Positions 45,399 to 54,603 of a DNA stretch of 64,000 nt are shown one piece after another. Location: NCBI RefSeq assembly GCF_021491375.1, contig NZ_JAKEVY010000002.1, positions 558,001-622,000 of the forward strand. The letters are read 5' to 3'. The DNA is from Flavihumibacter fluminis. Its GTDB lineage: Bacteria; Bacteroidota; Bacteroidia; Chitinophagales; Chitinophagaceae. The notes under the pieces are model-generated. The model was given only the letters and a program-made list of their open reading frames with translations. It was not told the origin of the DNA and searched no databases. Both the position numbers and the translations under genes were made by a program. Position 1 is the first letter of the stretch; each line of letters opens with the position of its first letter.

Positions 45399-45406
45399 CA
45401 AAGGTA
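45399..45406 (-). promoter_or_regulatory. -7 promoter element of the E2 gene
   Basis: On the minus strand TACCTTTG, an exact consensus, about 22 nt before the ATG at 45377. It lies between the end of cinA and the E2 gene, so E2 is transcribed independently. Confidence 0.65.
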
Positions 45407-45423
45407 AGGATTCAGTATTAATG

Positions 45424-46701
45424 TTAATGACTGTTAGTTTTTTCCGTACCCCGACTGATTATAAATTTTCTTAACAGGTTAAAGGCGTTGGTGGCGGTTA
45501 GTTCGATATTCCTGCGCCGGTCGAACCGGAAATGAAATTGCTGGGTGATGATTTCGTCCTGATTGCCAACAGCCACCCAAACTGTACCAACCGGTTTTCT
45601 GGAGGATCCACCATCCGGACCCATTATTCCGCTGGTAGCAATAACATAATCCGTTTTGAGAGCTGCCAATGCCCCTTTGACCATCTGGATAACAGTAGCC
45701 TCACTTACCGCACCTTCCGATTCCAGGGTAGAATCCGGCACATCTAACAGGTGTTTTTTAACCTGGTTGTCATAACTGATGATACTGCCCAGGTAATAGC
45801 GGCTGCTGCCGGCAACTGAAGTAAGCAGCTGAGCGATATAACCACCTGTGCAGCTTTCTGCTGTTCCCAGGGTTTCTCTACGGTCCAGCAACATCCGGGC
45901 AACCACCTGGTCCATGGATTCATCCTTGTTGGTGACCAGCACGTCTGCCACTTGCTCCTGCAACAAGGTGAACTGCTCCTCCATGATTTTTTCAATGGTT
46001 TCTTTATCATAACCGGAGGCACTGAGCCTGAGTCGTACCATTCCGTAATTCGGCAGGTAAGCCAGTTTTATGAAAGCAGGCAGGCTGGTTTCAAAAGCAT
46101 TGATGCGTTCTGCCAGGAAGGATTCACCAATACCGGCAGTAAGGAGGGTGCGATGTACAATAACAGGAGGCTGAAAGTGCTGCAATAGGCGGGGGATCAC
46201 TTCATCGCTCATCAGACCCTTCATTTCATGCGGCACACCAGGAAGCGAAGCAACAATCTTATTGTTTTTTTCAAACCACATACCAGGAGCAGTACCATTC
46301 CGATTGTGTAACACGGTGCACACATCCGGTACATCTGCCTGCCGGATATTCCGTTCAATCATGGGTCGTTTCAGTACTTTTTCAAAGAGGTAGGTAACAT
46401 GTGCCAGTACCTTCGGATCACTGACCAATTTACCGCCAAAATATTCACAGAGCAGGGGTTTTGTGATGTCATCGGCGGTAGGGCCGAGGCCACCAGTAAG
46501 TAGTATAATATCGGATTTTTCGAGCTCTTCGTCGAGTGTAGACCAGATGGCATTCCATTCATCTCCTACGGCAACCCTTCTGCTAACGGTGATGCCTACC
46601 AGATTTAATTGCTGTGCCATCCAGGCACTGTTGGTATCAATAACCTGACCGATCAGTAATTCGTCGCCAATGGTAATAATACTGGCTCTCAGTAATTCCA
46701 T
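45424..46701 (-). CDS. cinA: CinA-like protein, nicotinamide-nucleotide amidase
   Basis: A 425-aa two-domain protein. The N-terminal half is a molybdopterin-binding-like (COG1058) domain: IITIGDELLIGQVIDTNSAW and LLTGGLGPTADDITK. The C-terminal half is the CinA amidase domain with AESCTGGYIAQLL and SGIMGPDGGS, which deamidates nicotinamide mononucleotide in NAD recycling. Upstream on the minus strand, TACCTTTA (46726-46719) is one mismatch from the -7 consensus. It is divergent from the PBP4 gene. Confidence 0.93.
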   Translation of the reverse strand: MELLRASIITIGDELLIGQVIDTNSAWMAQQLNLVGITVSRRVAVGDEWNAIWSTLDEELEKSDIILLTGGLGPTADDITKPLLCEYFGGKLVSDPKVLAHVTYLFEKVLKRPMIERNIRQADVPDVCTVLHNRNGTAPGMWFEKNNKIVASLPGVPHEMKGLMSDEVIPRLLQHFQPPVIVHRTLLTAGIGESFLAERINAFETSLPAFIKLAYLPNYGMVRLRLSASGYDKETIEKIMEEQFTLLQEQVADVLVTNKDESMDQVVARMLLDRRETLGTAESCTGGYIAQLLTSVAGSSRYYLGSIISYDNQVKKHLLDVPDSTLESEGAVSEATVIQMVKGALAALKTDYVIATSGIMGPDGGSSRKPVGTVWVAVGNQDEIITQQFHFRFDRRRNIELTATNAFNLLRKFIISRGTEKTNSH

Positions 46702-46751
46702 ACAATTGATTCAATGCGTAAAGGTAGCAGCAATTCTTCCTAAATTGCCGG

Positions 46752-48143
46752 ATGAGTTGGAAACAAATCTGGAGCGGTGTTGGTTCTGTATTGATTGGTA
46801 TTTCGATGCAGGCGCAAACGGTGCCTGTTAGGCTTTCTCAAAAAGTTCAGGCGTTGCTCAAAGAGCCGAGTATGAAACATGCTGCTGTAGCCCTATCTGT
46901 TTTGGATGGAGTAACCGGTAAACCAGTGTATGAATACAATGAACAGATGGGGCTGGCACCAGCCAGTACACTGAAAGTATTAACGGCGATGGCTGCTCTT
47001 GAATCCCTGGGACCCGACTATCGTTTCGAAACCCGACTTGATTTCCGGGGTGAAATCAGGGAAGGGATATTGGATGGAGATCTGCTGATCAGGGGTGGAG
47101 GCGATCCTTCCCTGGGTTCGTGGAGGTATTCAGCTACCAAAGAAGACGTATTCTGGGAGGCCTGGATAAAAGCGCTGAAAGCAACAGGCATAAAAAAAAT
47201 AACAGGAAGTATCCTGCTAAGTGAAGAGGAGCCGGATTTGGAACGCATACCGGATGGATGGATCTGGCAGGATATCGGTAATTATTATGGAGCTGGAGCA
47301 GGTTCCCTGAACTGGAGGGAAAACCAGTATGATGTGGTATTGGCAGCCGGACAAAAAATCGGGGATCCTGTACGGATTTTGCGTACCAAACCTGAGTTGC
47401 ATGGAGTGGAACTGAGATCTGTTTTAACAACCGGCGCAAAGGGAAGTGGCGATAATGCTTATATCTATCTTGCTCCTGGCTCAAATCAGGGAGTAATAAG
47501 AGGCACGATTCCCCTGGGGGAGCAGGCTTTTTCAATATCCGGGTCAATGCCCGATCCGGTTTCTCAGTTCATCGCCACTTTTAAACAGAAGCTTTCGGAT
47601 GCAGGAATAGAACTCTCCAATGAAAACGGGGGGACAGCATCAGGAAAGACAGGAACGCTCGCGAAAACAGCATCGCCCCGGCTGGACTCACTGGTATATT
47701 GGTTCATGCGGAAAAGTATCAACCTTTATGGCGAGGCGATGATAAAAGAACTGGCCCGTAAGATGGGAAAAACACCTTCAACAGCAGCCGGAGTAGAGCA
47801 CCTGGTTGCATTCTGGAAAGCCATAGGTATCGAACCGGGTGCGCTTCAATTGATGGATGGCAGTGGATTATCTCCACAAAACCGCGTTACAGCAAATGCA
47901 TTGGCAACTGCTATATTCTGGTCCACCAAACAAAGCTGGCACAGGCAATTTTATGATTCCTTTCCCCTCTATAACGGTATGCAACTAAAAAGCGGTTCCA
48001 TTAATGGCGCCCGAGCCTATACAGGTTTTCATACTGCTGCAGATGGAAAAAAATACGTCGTTGCCATACTGGTAAACAATTATACCGGTTCTGGCACTGC
48101 TGCTGTTCGATCGCTTTATTCTGTTTTGGATGTGTTGAAATAA
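46752..48143 (+). CDS. dacB: D-alanyl-D-alanine carboxypeptidase/endopeptidase, PBP4 family (S13)
   Basis: A 463-aa periplasmic enzyme with a signal peptide cleaved after QAQ. Penicillin-binding motifs are complete: SxxK at S72-K75 (ASTLK), SxN at S322-N324 (KSINLYGE) and KSG at K413-G415 (LKSGSING). The insertion between the first two motifs is typical of class C low-molecular-mass PBPs (DacB), which cut peptidoglycan cross-links. Its 3' end overlaps the convergent thioesterase gene by 28 bp. Confidence 0.92.
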   Translation: MSWKQIWSGVGSVLIGISMQAQTVPVRLSQKVQALLKEPSMKHAAVALSVLDGVTGKPVYEYNEQMGLAPASTLKVLTAMAALESLGPDYRFETRLDFRGEIREGILDGDLLIRGGGDPSLGSWRYSATKEDVFWEAWIKALKATGIKKITGSILLSEEEPDLERIPDGWIWQDIGNYYGAGAGSLNWRENQYDVVLAAGQKIGDPVRILRTKPELHGVELRSVLTTGAKGSGDNAYIYLAPGSNQGVIRGTIPLGEQAFSISGSMPDPVSQFIATFKQKLSDAGIELSNENGGTASGKTGTLAKTASPRLDSLVYWFMRKSINLYGEAMIKELARKMGKTPSTAAGVEHLVAFWKAIGIEPGALQLMDGSGLSPQNRVTANALATAIFWSTKQSWHRQFYDSFPLYNGMQLKSGSINGARAYTGFHTAADGKKYVVAILVNNYTGSGTAAVRSLYSVLDVLK

Positions 48144-48541
48144 GGCGCCAGTTTCTGGAATAAGGCATCCGGCATGGATGTTTTTTCCTTTGTATCAGCT
48201 TTAATAAAATAAAGTACCACTTTTCCGATGGTCAGCAATTTCTGGTGTTCATTGAATACTTCCTGCTGGAATTCAATCCGGTGATTGGTTGGCAGATGCG
48301 CCAGGGTAGTACGCACGGTTAACAGATCGTCGTAATGAGCCGGACGTAGAAATTTGGTGTGCAATTCCACAATGGGCATGATAACGCCCATCGCTTCCAT
48401 GTCTTTATAACTGAATCCGAGTTGCCTGATACTTTCAGCACGGGCCACTTCGAAATATTGTGCATAATTACCATGGTACACCACATTCATCTGGTCGGTT
48501 TCTGCATACCGCACACGTACCTGGGTTTCTGAAATATACAT
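48116..48541 (-). CDS. Acyl-CoA thioesterase, YbgC/4HBT hot-dog family
   Basis: A 141-aa hot-dog fold thioesterase. RYAETDQMNVVYHGNYAQYFE carries the catalytic Asp (D16) and the 4-hydroxybenzoyl-CoA thioesterase-type signature. The length is normal. The substrate could be a short-chain or aromatic acyl-CoA. The gene starts near a heptad array on the same strand and overlaps the convergent PBP4 gene by 28 bp. Confidence 0.9.
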   Translation of the reverse strand: MYISETQVRVRYAETDQMNVVYHGNYAQYFEVARAESIRQLGFSYKDMEAMGVIMPIVELHTKFLRPAHYDDLLTVRTTLAHLPTNHRIEFQQEVFNEHQKLLTIGKVVLYFIKADTKEKTSMPDALFQKLAPYFNTSKTE

Positions 48542-48568
48542 TTTACACTTTCTTATGTTAATTTATTC

Positions 48569-48610
48569 TTCTCACATCTCACGTCTCACATCTGACGTCT
48601 CACGTCTCAC
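48569..48610 (-). repeat. Heptad array E, six units, behind the DoxX gene
   Basis: Reading the minus strand from the stop codon of the DoxX gene: GTGAGAC (twice), GTCAGAT, GTGAGAC, GTGAGAT, GTGAGAA. It starts 5 nt after the stop codon in sense orientation. It lies between this gene and the thioesterase gene, 27 bp before the latter's start. Confidence 0.85.
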
Positions 48611-48615
48611 ATTCC

Positions 48616-49023
48616 TTACCTTCCCATCATGCGGTCGAGAGAGGCTCTTCCAGGGCCAACCAGCAGGATGGAAAGAAAACCAACAAGGAAAAGTGCCGCT
48701 TTTTCTCCTTCCTTAATGTCATGGTTATGCGCAATAAAAAAGGCTACGCCCATTGCAATTACAAGCGGGATAGCTGCCAGCCGGGTAAACAATCCCGCCA
48801 TGATCAGCAGACTGCAAAACACTTCAGCAAAGATGACGAGAATCAGCGACCAGTCGGATCCGATATGAAAAGGATCGCTGAATTTGCTCTGCAGACTTGG
48901 GTATTTTGTTAATTTCTGAAAACCATGATCAACCAGCATTAAACCTCCGAAAGTAATTCGCATCAAAAAGCTCATAGTATCAAATGCCCATTCCTGGTAG
49001 CTGGTGGAAAGTAGTTTTTTCAT
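48616..49023 (-). CDS. DoxX-family membrane protein
   Basis: A 135-aa protein with four membrane segments. RITFGGLMLVDHGFQKLTK and ILVIFAEVFCSLLIMAGLFTRLAA match the DoxX family, members of which are linked to sulfur or redox metabolism; no reaction can be assigned. I chose ATG 49023 (MKKLLSTSYQEW), because the -7 element TATTTTTG (49045-49038) lies downstream of the alternative ATG 49050. The heptad array E follows the stop codon. Confidence 0.85.
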   Translation of the reverse strand: MKKLLSTSYQEWAFDTMSFLMRITFGGLMLVDHGFQKLTKYPSLQSKFSDPFHIGSDWSLILVIFAEVFCSLLIMAGLFTRLAAIPLVIAMGVAFFIAHNHDIKEGEKAALFLVGFLSILLVGPGRASLDRMMGR

Positions 49024-49037
49024 TCTGGATTTTTTGC

Positions 49038-49045
49038 CAAAAATA
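49038..49045 (-). promoter_or_regulatory. -7 promoter element of the DoxX gene
   Basis: Minus-strand TATTTTTG, an exact consensus, 15 nt before the ATG at 49023; it predicts a leader of about 9 nt and decides the start codon. Confidence 0.6.
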
Positions 49046-49176
49046 GGCACTCGACAGAAAGAATTGTTAATGATTTCAATTATCCACAGTTGTTTGGAAC
49101 GTTATTTGGTCAGGATTAAAATATTTGAAAACTTTACCCGGTTTCAAGTGGCCTTTGAAAATAAAATCAACAACAA

Positions 49177-52100
49177 GTGAGAAACTTCGTCGCAACGATC
49201 CTGTGCTGTTCCCTTCTTCAATTTGGACAGGCACAACAAACTGGATTTTTCACTGATCCCCGGAACGGATATAAACAAGCCAAGGAATATTATCAGCAGG
49301 GACAATACAGTCTTGCTTACCCGATATTTCGTGAATTGTATCAGCAGCAGCGGGAACCAGATCTTACCAATAATGCGCTTAACTCCCAGGAATTACGGTT
49401 TTATACATTGTCCTGCGGTTTGATGCTACATGAAAAAGGCGCTCTGGAGCAGGCAACAGAATATGCAGAACTGGAAGAAAACGTAAGCAGGGTAGAGCTG
49501 ATGAGTTTTCATCTGGGAGAATACTATTTTCGCCAGAAAGATTTTTACCAGGCTGTAAATTTTTACGAAAAGACATCCCTGACAAACCTGGAAAACAGCC
49601 AGGTTGCAACCCTGAAATTTCACCAGGGCTACAGTTATTTTAACCTGCAGCAGTTTGATAAAGCAAAACCGCTGCTGGATGCAGTACGCCAGATGAAAAG
49701 TTCAGAGCATTATGTGGATGCCAATTATTATTATGGCTTTATTGCCTTTAGAGACCGCCAATACCGCACAGCGCTGGAATCGTTCCGGATCGTGGAAAAT
49801 GCGGAAGCCTATAGTGATGTTGTGCCCTATTATATTGCCAGTATTTTGTATATAACCGGAGAAAAGGAGAAGGCCCTGGAATATGCCGGCGGAAGGCTGT
49901 CAAAAGGGAAAGGCTATTATGACCTTGAATTATCCAAGCTGGTGGGACATGGCTGGTTTGAAAAAGGTGAGTATGGGAAAGCTCTTCCTTACCTGGAAAA
50001 ATTTGCAGAGCGAAATACACTGGGCCGGTACGACCAGTATGAATTATCCTACACGCAATACCAGCTGAAGCAATACGAGAAAGCTATTGAAGGGTTCAAA
50101 AAACTTTCTGGAAAAGAAGATTCGCTTGCACAAAACTCGATGTATCTACTTGGAGATGCTTACCTGAAAACCGGGCAGAAAGCAAATGCACGAAATGCAT
50201 TTTTGTTTTGCGCCATCAACAGCTCCAATCCAACGCAGCAGGAGATATCAAGATTCAATTATGGGAAGTTGTCCTACGAACTGGGCTACCATGATATTGC
50301 CTTAAATGAGTTGCAGCAGTTTTTAGCTACTTATCCCAATTCCAGTTATGCAGCAGAAGCGCGGGAGGTATTGGTAGGCGTGATGGCCACCACAAGCAAT
50401 TTTAAAGACGCGCTAACCTTGCTGGAAAGCATTCGGCAACCATCGGAGCAGGTAAAGCGATTTTATCCTTCCATTTTGTACGGTCGTGCAACTGAACTGA
50501 TCAATGATAACCGATTAGCAGAAGCCGATCTGTTGCTAGATAAAGCCTTGAAGGCACCTTATAATACAGCTATCCTTCCGTTGACCCAGTTCTGGAAAGG
50601 AGAGCTGGCATACCGTACCGGTGCAGTTGAAGAAGCAATTGAATATTATACCGATTACCTCAAGAATCCGGTAACCAATAATGAAGTCAGCAGTACCAAT
50701 GCACACTACAATTTGGGTTATGCATATCTGCGGAAAGAGTTGTACCGTCAGGCACAGGCCAGTTTTGATGCTGTAATAAAAACACCCGCAGCAAGATCAA
50801 CTCAGGTGGAACAGGATGCTTATATCCGGTCTGCCGATGCGGTTTACATGCAGCGTGATTATAAAAAAGCTTCCTCCATGTATGATCGTGCCATCCAACT
50901 GGGATGGGCGTCGAGTGATTATGCGAATTTTCAGAAAGCCATGATCGCCGGCATTTCCAATTCGGGCGATAAAATCCGGCTCTTGCAGCAACTACAACAG
51001 AAGTACCCCAATTCTTCTTTGATACCGGATGCAAATATGGAAATTGCCCAATCTTACCTGGCAAACGAAGATTTTAAAGAAGCAATCCCTTATCTGCAGG
51101 CAGTAATGAAAGATGCCCGCAGTGAAGCACTGAAGCCAAGAGCCTATTTGCGTGCAGGAATTGCCCATTATAACCTGGGAAACAATGAAGCAGCATTAAA
51201 GCAATACAATACGTTACTGGAACAATATCCCAATTCAACGGAGGCGGAAGATGCACTGGACAATGCGAGAAGCATTTATGTGGAAGAGGGACGCACCAGT
51301 GAATACATTGGTTATGCCAGGAAAATGGGCCGGGATATTTCCACCAGTCAACAGGATTCACTTTCTTATGCTGAGGCAGAAATACAATTGAGCAACGGAA
51401 ATTTCACCAATGCGATCAGCCGGTTTGATGCCTATCTGAAAAATTATCCCCAGGGGCGCTATGTAGTGGAGGCAAACTATTATAAGGGAGAAATTCATCT
51501 AAGCAGAAAAGAATTTGCACCAGCAGCTGCAGCTTATGAAGCCGTGGCTAGTCGGGTGCCTAATAAGTTTGGAGAAAAATCACTGTTGCAGGCGGCCCGG
51601 ATCAATTTCTTCGATCTTAAGCAATATGAAAAAGCGGCCGGCCTGTATGCACAGTTAAAGAATTTTGCAAGCACGGAGGAAAATAAACTGGAAGCAATGC
51701 GCGGTCAGTTACGAAGTGAGTTTCAATTAGGACAATGGGCTCAGGCCGTGGAAAATGCCAAGGAGTTACTGAAAGCAAAAGGCGCCAGCGGCGATGATAA
51801 GCTGCTCAGTAACATGGTGCTTGCCCGGGCAGCCCAGGAAGAAAAGAACTATGACCTGGCCATTTCATATTACAAGGCGGCAGTGACAGGTGGCAAAGGT
51901 GCTTACAGTGCGGAAGCCAGGTACCAGATCGCCTGGTGTTTATTTGAGCAGTCTAAATTAAAAGAGTCGGAAAAAGCAGCATTTGAAGTGATCAATAAAA
52001 GCGGTTCCTATGAAGAATGGGTAACACGTTCTTATATACTGCTGGGTGATATCTATATGAAACAGCAGGATTATTTCAATGCAAAGGCAACTTATCAGAG

Positions 52101-52209
52101 TATTGTAGAGAATGCCTCCATCCCTGAATTAAAGGAAATGGCACAACAAAAACTCAAGCAGGCAACCGAAGCGGAAAGCAAACAGAATACCATCTCTGCT
52201 AAAAATTGA
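49177..52209 (+). CDS. Tetratricopeptide repeat protein, exported
   Basis: A 1010-aa protein starting at GTG 49177 with a signal peptide (VATILCCSLLQFGQAQ). The rest is a long superhelix of about 20 or more TPR/Sel1-like units; repeated motifs are A..YY.G, YPNSSYAAEAREVL and YPNSTEAEDALDNA, reminiscent of outer-membrane assembly lipoproteins (BamD/YbgF). It is followed after 22 bp by an outer-membrane barrel gene, forming a conserved-looking pair. A scaffold role in the periplasm is likely, although no partner is known. Confidence 0.85.
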   Translation: MRNFVATILCCSLLQFGQAQQTGFFTDPRNGYKQAKEYYQQGQYSLAYPIFRELYQQQREPDLTNNALNSQELRFYTLSCGLMLHEKGALEQATEYAELEENVSRVELMSFHLGEYYFRQKDFYQAVNFYEKTSLTNLENSQVATLKFHQGYSYFNLQQFDKAKPLLDAVRQMKSSEHYVDANYYYGFIAFRDRQYRTALESFRIVENAEAYSDVVPYYIASILYITGEKEKALEYAGGRLSKGKGYYDLELSKLVGHGWFEKGEYGKALPYLEKFAERNTLGRYDQYELSYTQYQLKQYEKAIEGFKKLSGKEDSLAQNSMYLLGDAYLKTGQKANARNAFLFCAINSSNPTQQEISRFNYGKLSYELGYHDIALNELQQFLATYPNSSYAAEAREVLVGVMATTSNFKDALTLLESIRQPSEQVKRFYPSILYGRATELINDNRLAEADLLLDKALKAPYNTAILPLTQFWKGELAYRTGAVEEAIEYYTDYLKNPVTNNEVSSTNAHYNLGYAYLRKELYRQAQASFDAVIKTPAARSTQVEQDAYIRSADAVYMQRDYKKASSMYDRAIQLGWASSDYANFQKAMIAGISNSGDKIRLLQQLQQKYPNSSLIPDANMEIAQSYLANEDFKEAIPYLQAVMKDARSEALKPRAYLRAGIAHYNLGNNEAALKQYNTLLEQYPNSTEAEDALDNARSIYVEEGRTSEYIGYARKMGRDISTSQQDSLSYAEAEIQLSNGNFTNAISRFDAYLKNYPQGRYVVEANYYKGEIHLSRKEFAPAAAAYEAVASRVPNKFGEKSLLQAARINFFDLKQYEKAAGLYAQLKNFASTEENKLEAMRGQLRSEFQLGQWAQAVENAKELLKAKGASGDDKLLSNMVLARAAQEEKNYDLAISYYKAAVTGGKGAYSAEARYQIAWCLFEQSKLKESEKAAFEVINKSGSYEEWVTRSYILLGDIYMKQQDYFNAKATYQSIVENASIPELKEMAQQKLKQATEAESKQNTISAKN

Positions 52210-52231
52210 ATCAACTAAAGAAAGTATTTCC

Positions 52232-53884
52232 ATGAGCATTATTCAGGTAATTGGAAAATCGCTGGTAGTGGGAGCAGGGTTATTATCCCTGGGACTATGC
52301 GCAATGGCACAGGATAGCAGCAAAAGAAAAACCATTGATATAACCTCCACCTTTAAACCGGTTTTGCGGGATGCGGTAAAGCTTAACTTTTCAGCCGCAC
52401 AGCCGGCACTTGATACCACCAGGCCGGTTTTGGGTTATTCCATACCCGTTCAGCAGGTTAAATTGCCATACCAGCCGGGAACCTTGAAACCGGTTGCCAT
52501 GCAGATTGACTCTTTGGTGCCCTGGAAGAATAGCCAGTATGTAAAAGTTGGCGTGGGCAACAATCATATTCCCTATGCACAGGCAGGATTCAGTTTTGGT
52601 GAAGGCAAAGCATCATACCTGAATTTGTATGGAGAAGTATTCGCAAGTAAAGGAAAGCTTGATTTTCAAAAGCATAATATGGCGGAAGTCAGAGCCCGAG
52701 CCGGACAAATGCTAAATCAAAATCATCAGGTATCGGCAACGGTTGGTTTCAAAGGGGAAGATTATTTCTTATACGGCTACCGGCCAACTACACTGGATTT
52801 CACCAAACGTGAATTACGGCAGCAGTTTCAGACACTGGATGGTGAAGTTACCTTACGCAATACCAATCCTACGGAATTTGGATTGAGTTATCAGCCAACT
52901 GTAAGGGTTGTATCCTTCCGTCACAATAATGCCGACAGCAGTGCCCGGGAACAGAATTTCGTATTTAAGTTACCGGTTCAGAAAACCTTTGGAAAAAGTT
53001 TTGGTATTAACCTGGCATTTACCGGAGACCTTACAAATTATAAGGCAGATGGAAAATCAACCATCAAAAACAACCTGTTTCAACTGGCGCCCTCGCTTTT
53101 GTTGAAAACACCGAATGTATCTATTCAAACAGGCATCCTTCCGTCCTGGGATAACAAGGTGTTCCATATGTTGCCCAATATCCTGGCAGACTTTACCACC
53201 AACGACAAGCAGTTTACCTTCCAGGCCGGTTATATCGGATATTTCAATAAGGGAAGTATGCAGCGATTTTCAACCATCAATCCCTGGATTGCACAACCCG
53301 ATCAATTGCTTAACACCCGGGTAGTGGAACTATATGGTGGAATTAAAGGGGTGCTGGCGCAACATTTTACCTACAACGCCAAATTGGGTGTACAGAAACA
53401 ACGGAATGTAAACCTTTTTGTAAATGACCTGCGAGATGGTAAAACCTTTTTAACGGTGTATGCCCCTGAAATGGATGTTGTAACAGTGCACGGTGAAATA
53501 GGGTATCATAAAGGAGAGAAGTTAACATTTACCTCCGGAATTACGTACAATAATTTCGTCGATGTGGAAGGACAGGAAAAAGCATGGGGACTGTTCCCTC
53601 TAGAAGTAAATGCAAGCCTTCGCTGGAAAATCATTGATGATCTGTATTTCAAAACAGATTTCATCGGTTGGGATGGTCCTGCTTACCGGAATCAATCCGG
53701 ATTGGCATTTAAAGGAGATAAGGCGTTTGACCTCAGTTCCGGATTGGAATTCAAGGTTACTAAATCCATTGATCTCTGGTTACAAATGAATAATATCCTG
53801 AACAATCGGTATGAGCGCTGGAACCAATACCAGGTGTATGGTTTCAACGTGCTGGGAGGGGTGATTTTGAGATTGAACCGCTAA
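52232..53884 (+). CDS. Outer-membrane beta-barrel protein, TonB-receptor-like
   Basis: A 550-aa protein with a signal peptide (cleavage after CAMAQ). The N-terminal segment DITSTFKPVLRDAVKLNFSAAQP leads into a barrel made of many alternating amphipathic strands rich in Tyr/Phe, with a terminal strand NVLGGVILRLNR. There is no clear plug or TonB box. Its position behind the TPR gene and before the HU-CCDC81 gene suggests a common envelope complex. The substrate or partner is unknown. Confidence 0.75.
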   Translation: MSIIQVIGKSLVVGAGLLSLGLCAMAQDSSKRKTIDITSTFKPVLRDAVKLNFSAAQPALDTTRPVLGYSIPVQQVKLPYQPGTLKPVAMQIDSLVPWKNSQYVKVGVGNNHIPYAQAGFSFGEGKASYLNLYGEVFASKGKLDFQKHNMAEVRARAGQMLNQNHQVSATVGFKGEDYFLYGYRPTTLDFTKRELRQQFQTLDGEVTLRNTNPTEFGLSYQPTVRVVSFRHNNADSSAREQNFVFKLPVQKTFGKSFGINLAFTGDLTNYKADGKSTIKNNLFQLAPSLLLKTPNVSIQTGILPSWDNKVFHMLPNILADFTTNDKQFTFQAGYIGYFNKGSMQRFSTINPWIAQPDQLLNTRVVELYGGIKGVLAQHFTYNAKLGVQKQRNVNLFVNDLRDGKTFLTVYAPEMDVVTVHGEIGYHKGEKLTFTSGITYNNFVDVEGQEKAWGLFPLEVNASLRWKIIDDLYFKTDFIGWDGPAYRNQSGLAFKGDKAFDLSSGLEFKVTKSIDLWLQMNNILNNRYERWNQYQVYGFNVLGGVILRLNR

Positions 53885-53945
53885 TCTGATAAGTATTTTT
53901 TGACGGGTCAGGTAAAATTCGGTTTTTTGTCCGATTGGAACCTGT

Positions 53946-54602
53946 ATGGAAAGACTGGATGTATTAACCAATTATTTATTGCAACAAAAGCGAATCAGCA
54001 TTCCTGGTTTGGGCACGCTGCATATGGAGCGGGTACCGGCAAGAACAGATTTTGTGAATGCCCGGATTCTTCCGCCTTTGTACAGATTCCGGTTCGATCA
54101 ATATTTTGATGCGCCGGATAAAGACCTGTTTGGTTATTTGTCCAACCACCTGGGTATACCGGATTTTGAAGCTGTAAAATGGTACAATGAATTTGCCTAT
54201 GCATTACGGTCCAAAATCAGGAATAACGAATCTGCAGCATGGCCCGGACTGGGAAGTTTTGTTTCAGATGATAAAGGTGAAATAACATTCGAAACTGAGA
54301 AGCCTTCTTTTGATCTTCCGGATCCGGTTCCGGCTAACAGGATCATACACGAACACACGGAGCATGCAATTCTGGTTGGAGACCGTGAAGTGGTGGTATC
54401 TGATCTTACGGAAAGATCGTCCGAGGCAGTTTTCATTGAAAGGGGTTCCTGGTGGATCTATGCATTGATTATCGCGGCGCTGGCATTGATTGCCATCGGG
54501 TACCATTACTTCCTACAGGATGCTGGTCAACAAAGCGGGGGAAGCCAGCAGAAAGTTCCGGCCTACCAAATGCCCTCCACCAGCAGAACTATTAATAACT
54601 AG
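53946..54602 (+). CDS. HU-CCDC81 domain membrane protein
   Basis: A 218-aa protein: two HU-CCDC81-like domains (about 1-55 and 56-120), with ISIPGLGTLHMERVPARTDF and AAWPGLGSFVSDDKGEITF, then a linker, a single membrane segment (WWIYALIIAALALIAIGYHYF, about 168-188) and a short Ser/Gln-rich tail. Bacterial proteins of this family carry such domains in the cytoplasm next to a membrane anchor; they may bind peptidoglycan or DNA, the function is not settled. The gene is the third of the envelope operon, and the methyltransferase gene begins right behind its stop codon. Confidence 0.85.
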   Translation: MERLDVLTNYLLQQKRISIPGLGTLHMERVPARTDFVNARILPPLYRFRFDQYFDAPDKDLFGYLSNHLGIPDFEAVKWYNEFAYALRSKIRNNESAAWPGLGSFVSDDKGEITFETEKPSFDLPDPVPANRIIHEHTEHAILVGDREVVVSDLTERSSEAVFIERGSWWIYALIIAALALIAIGYHYFLQDAGQQSGGSQQKVPAYQMPSTSRTINN

Positions 54603-54603
54603 T

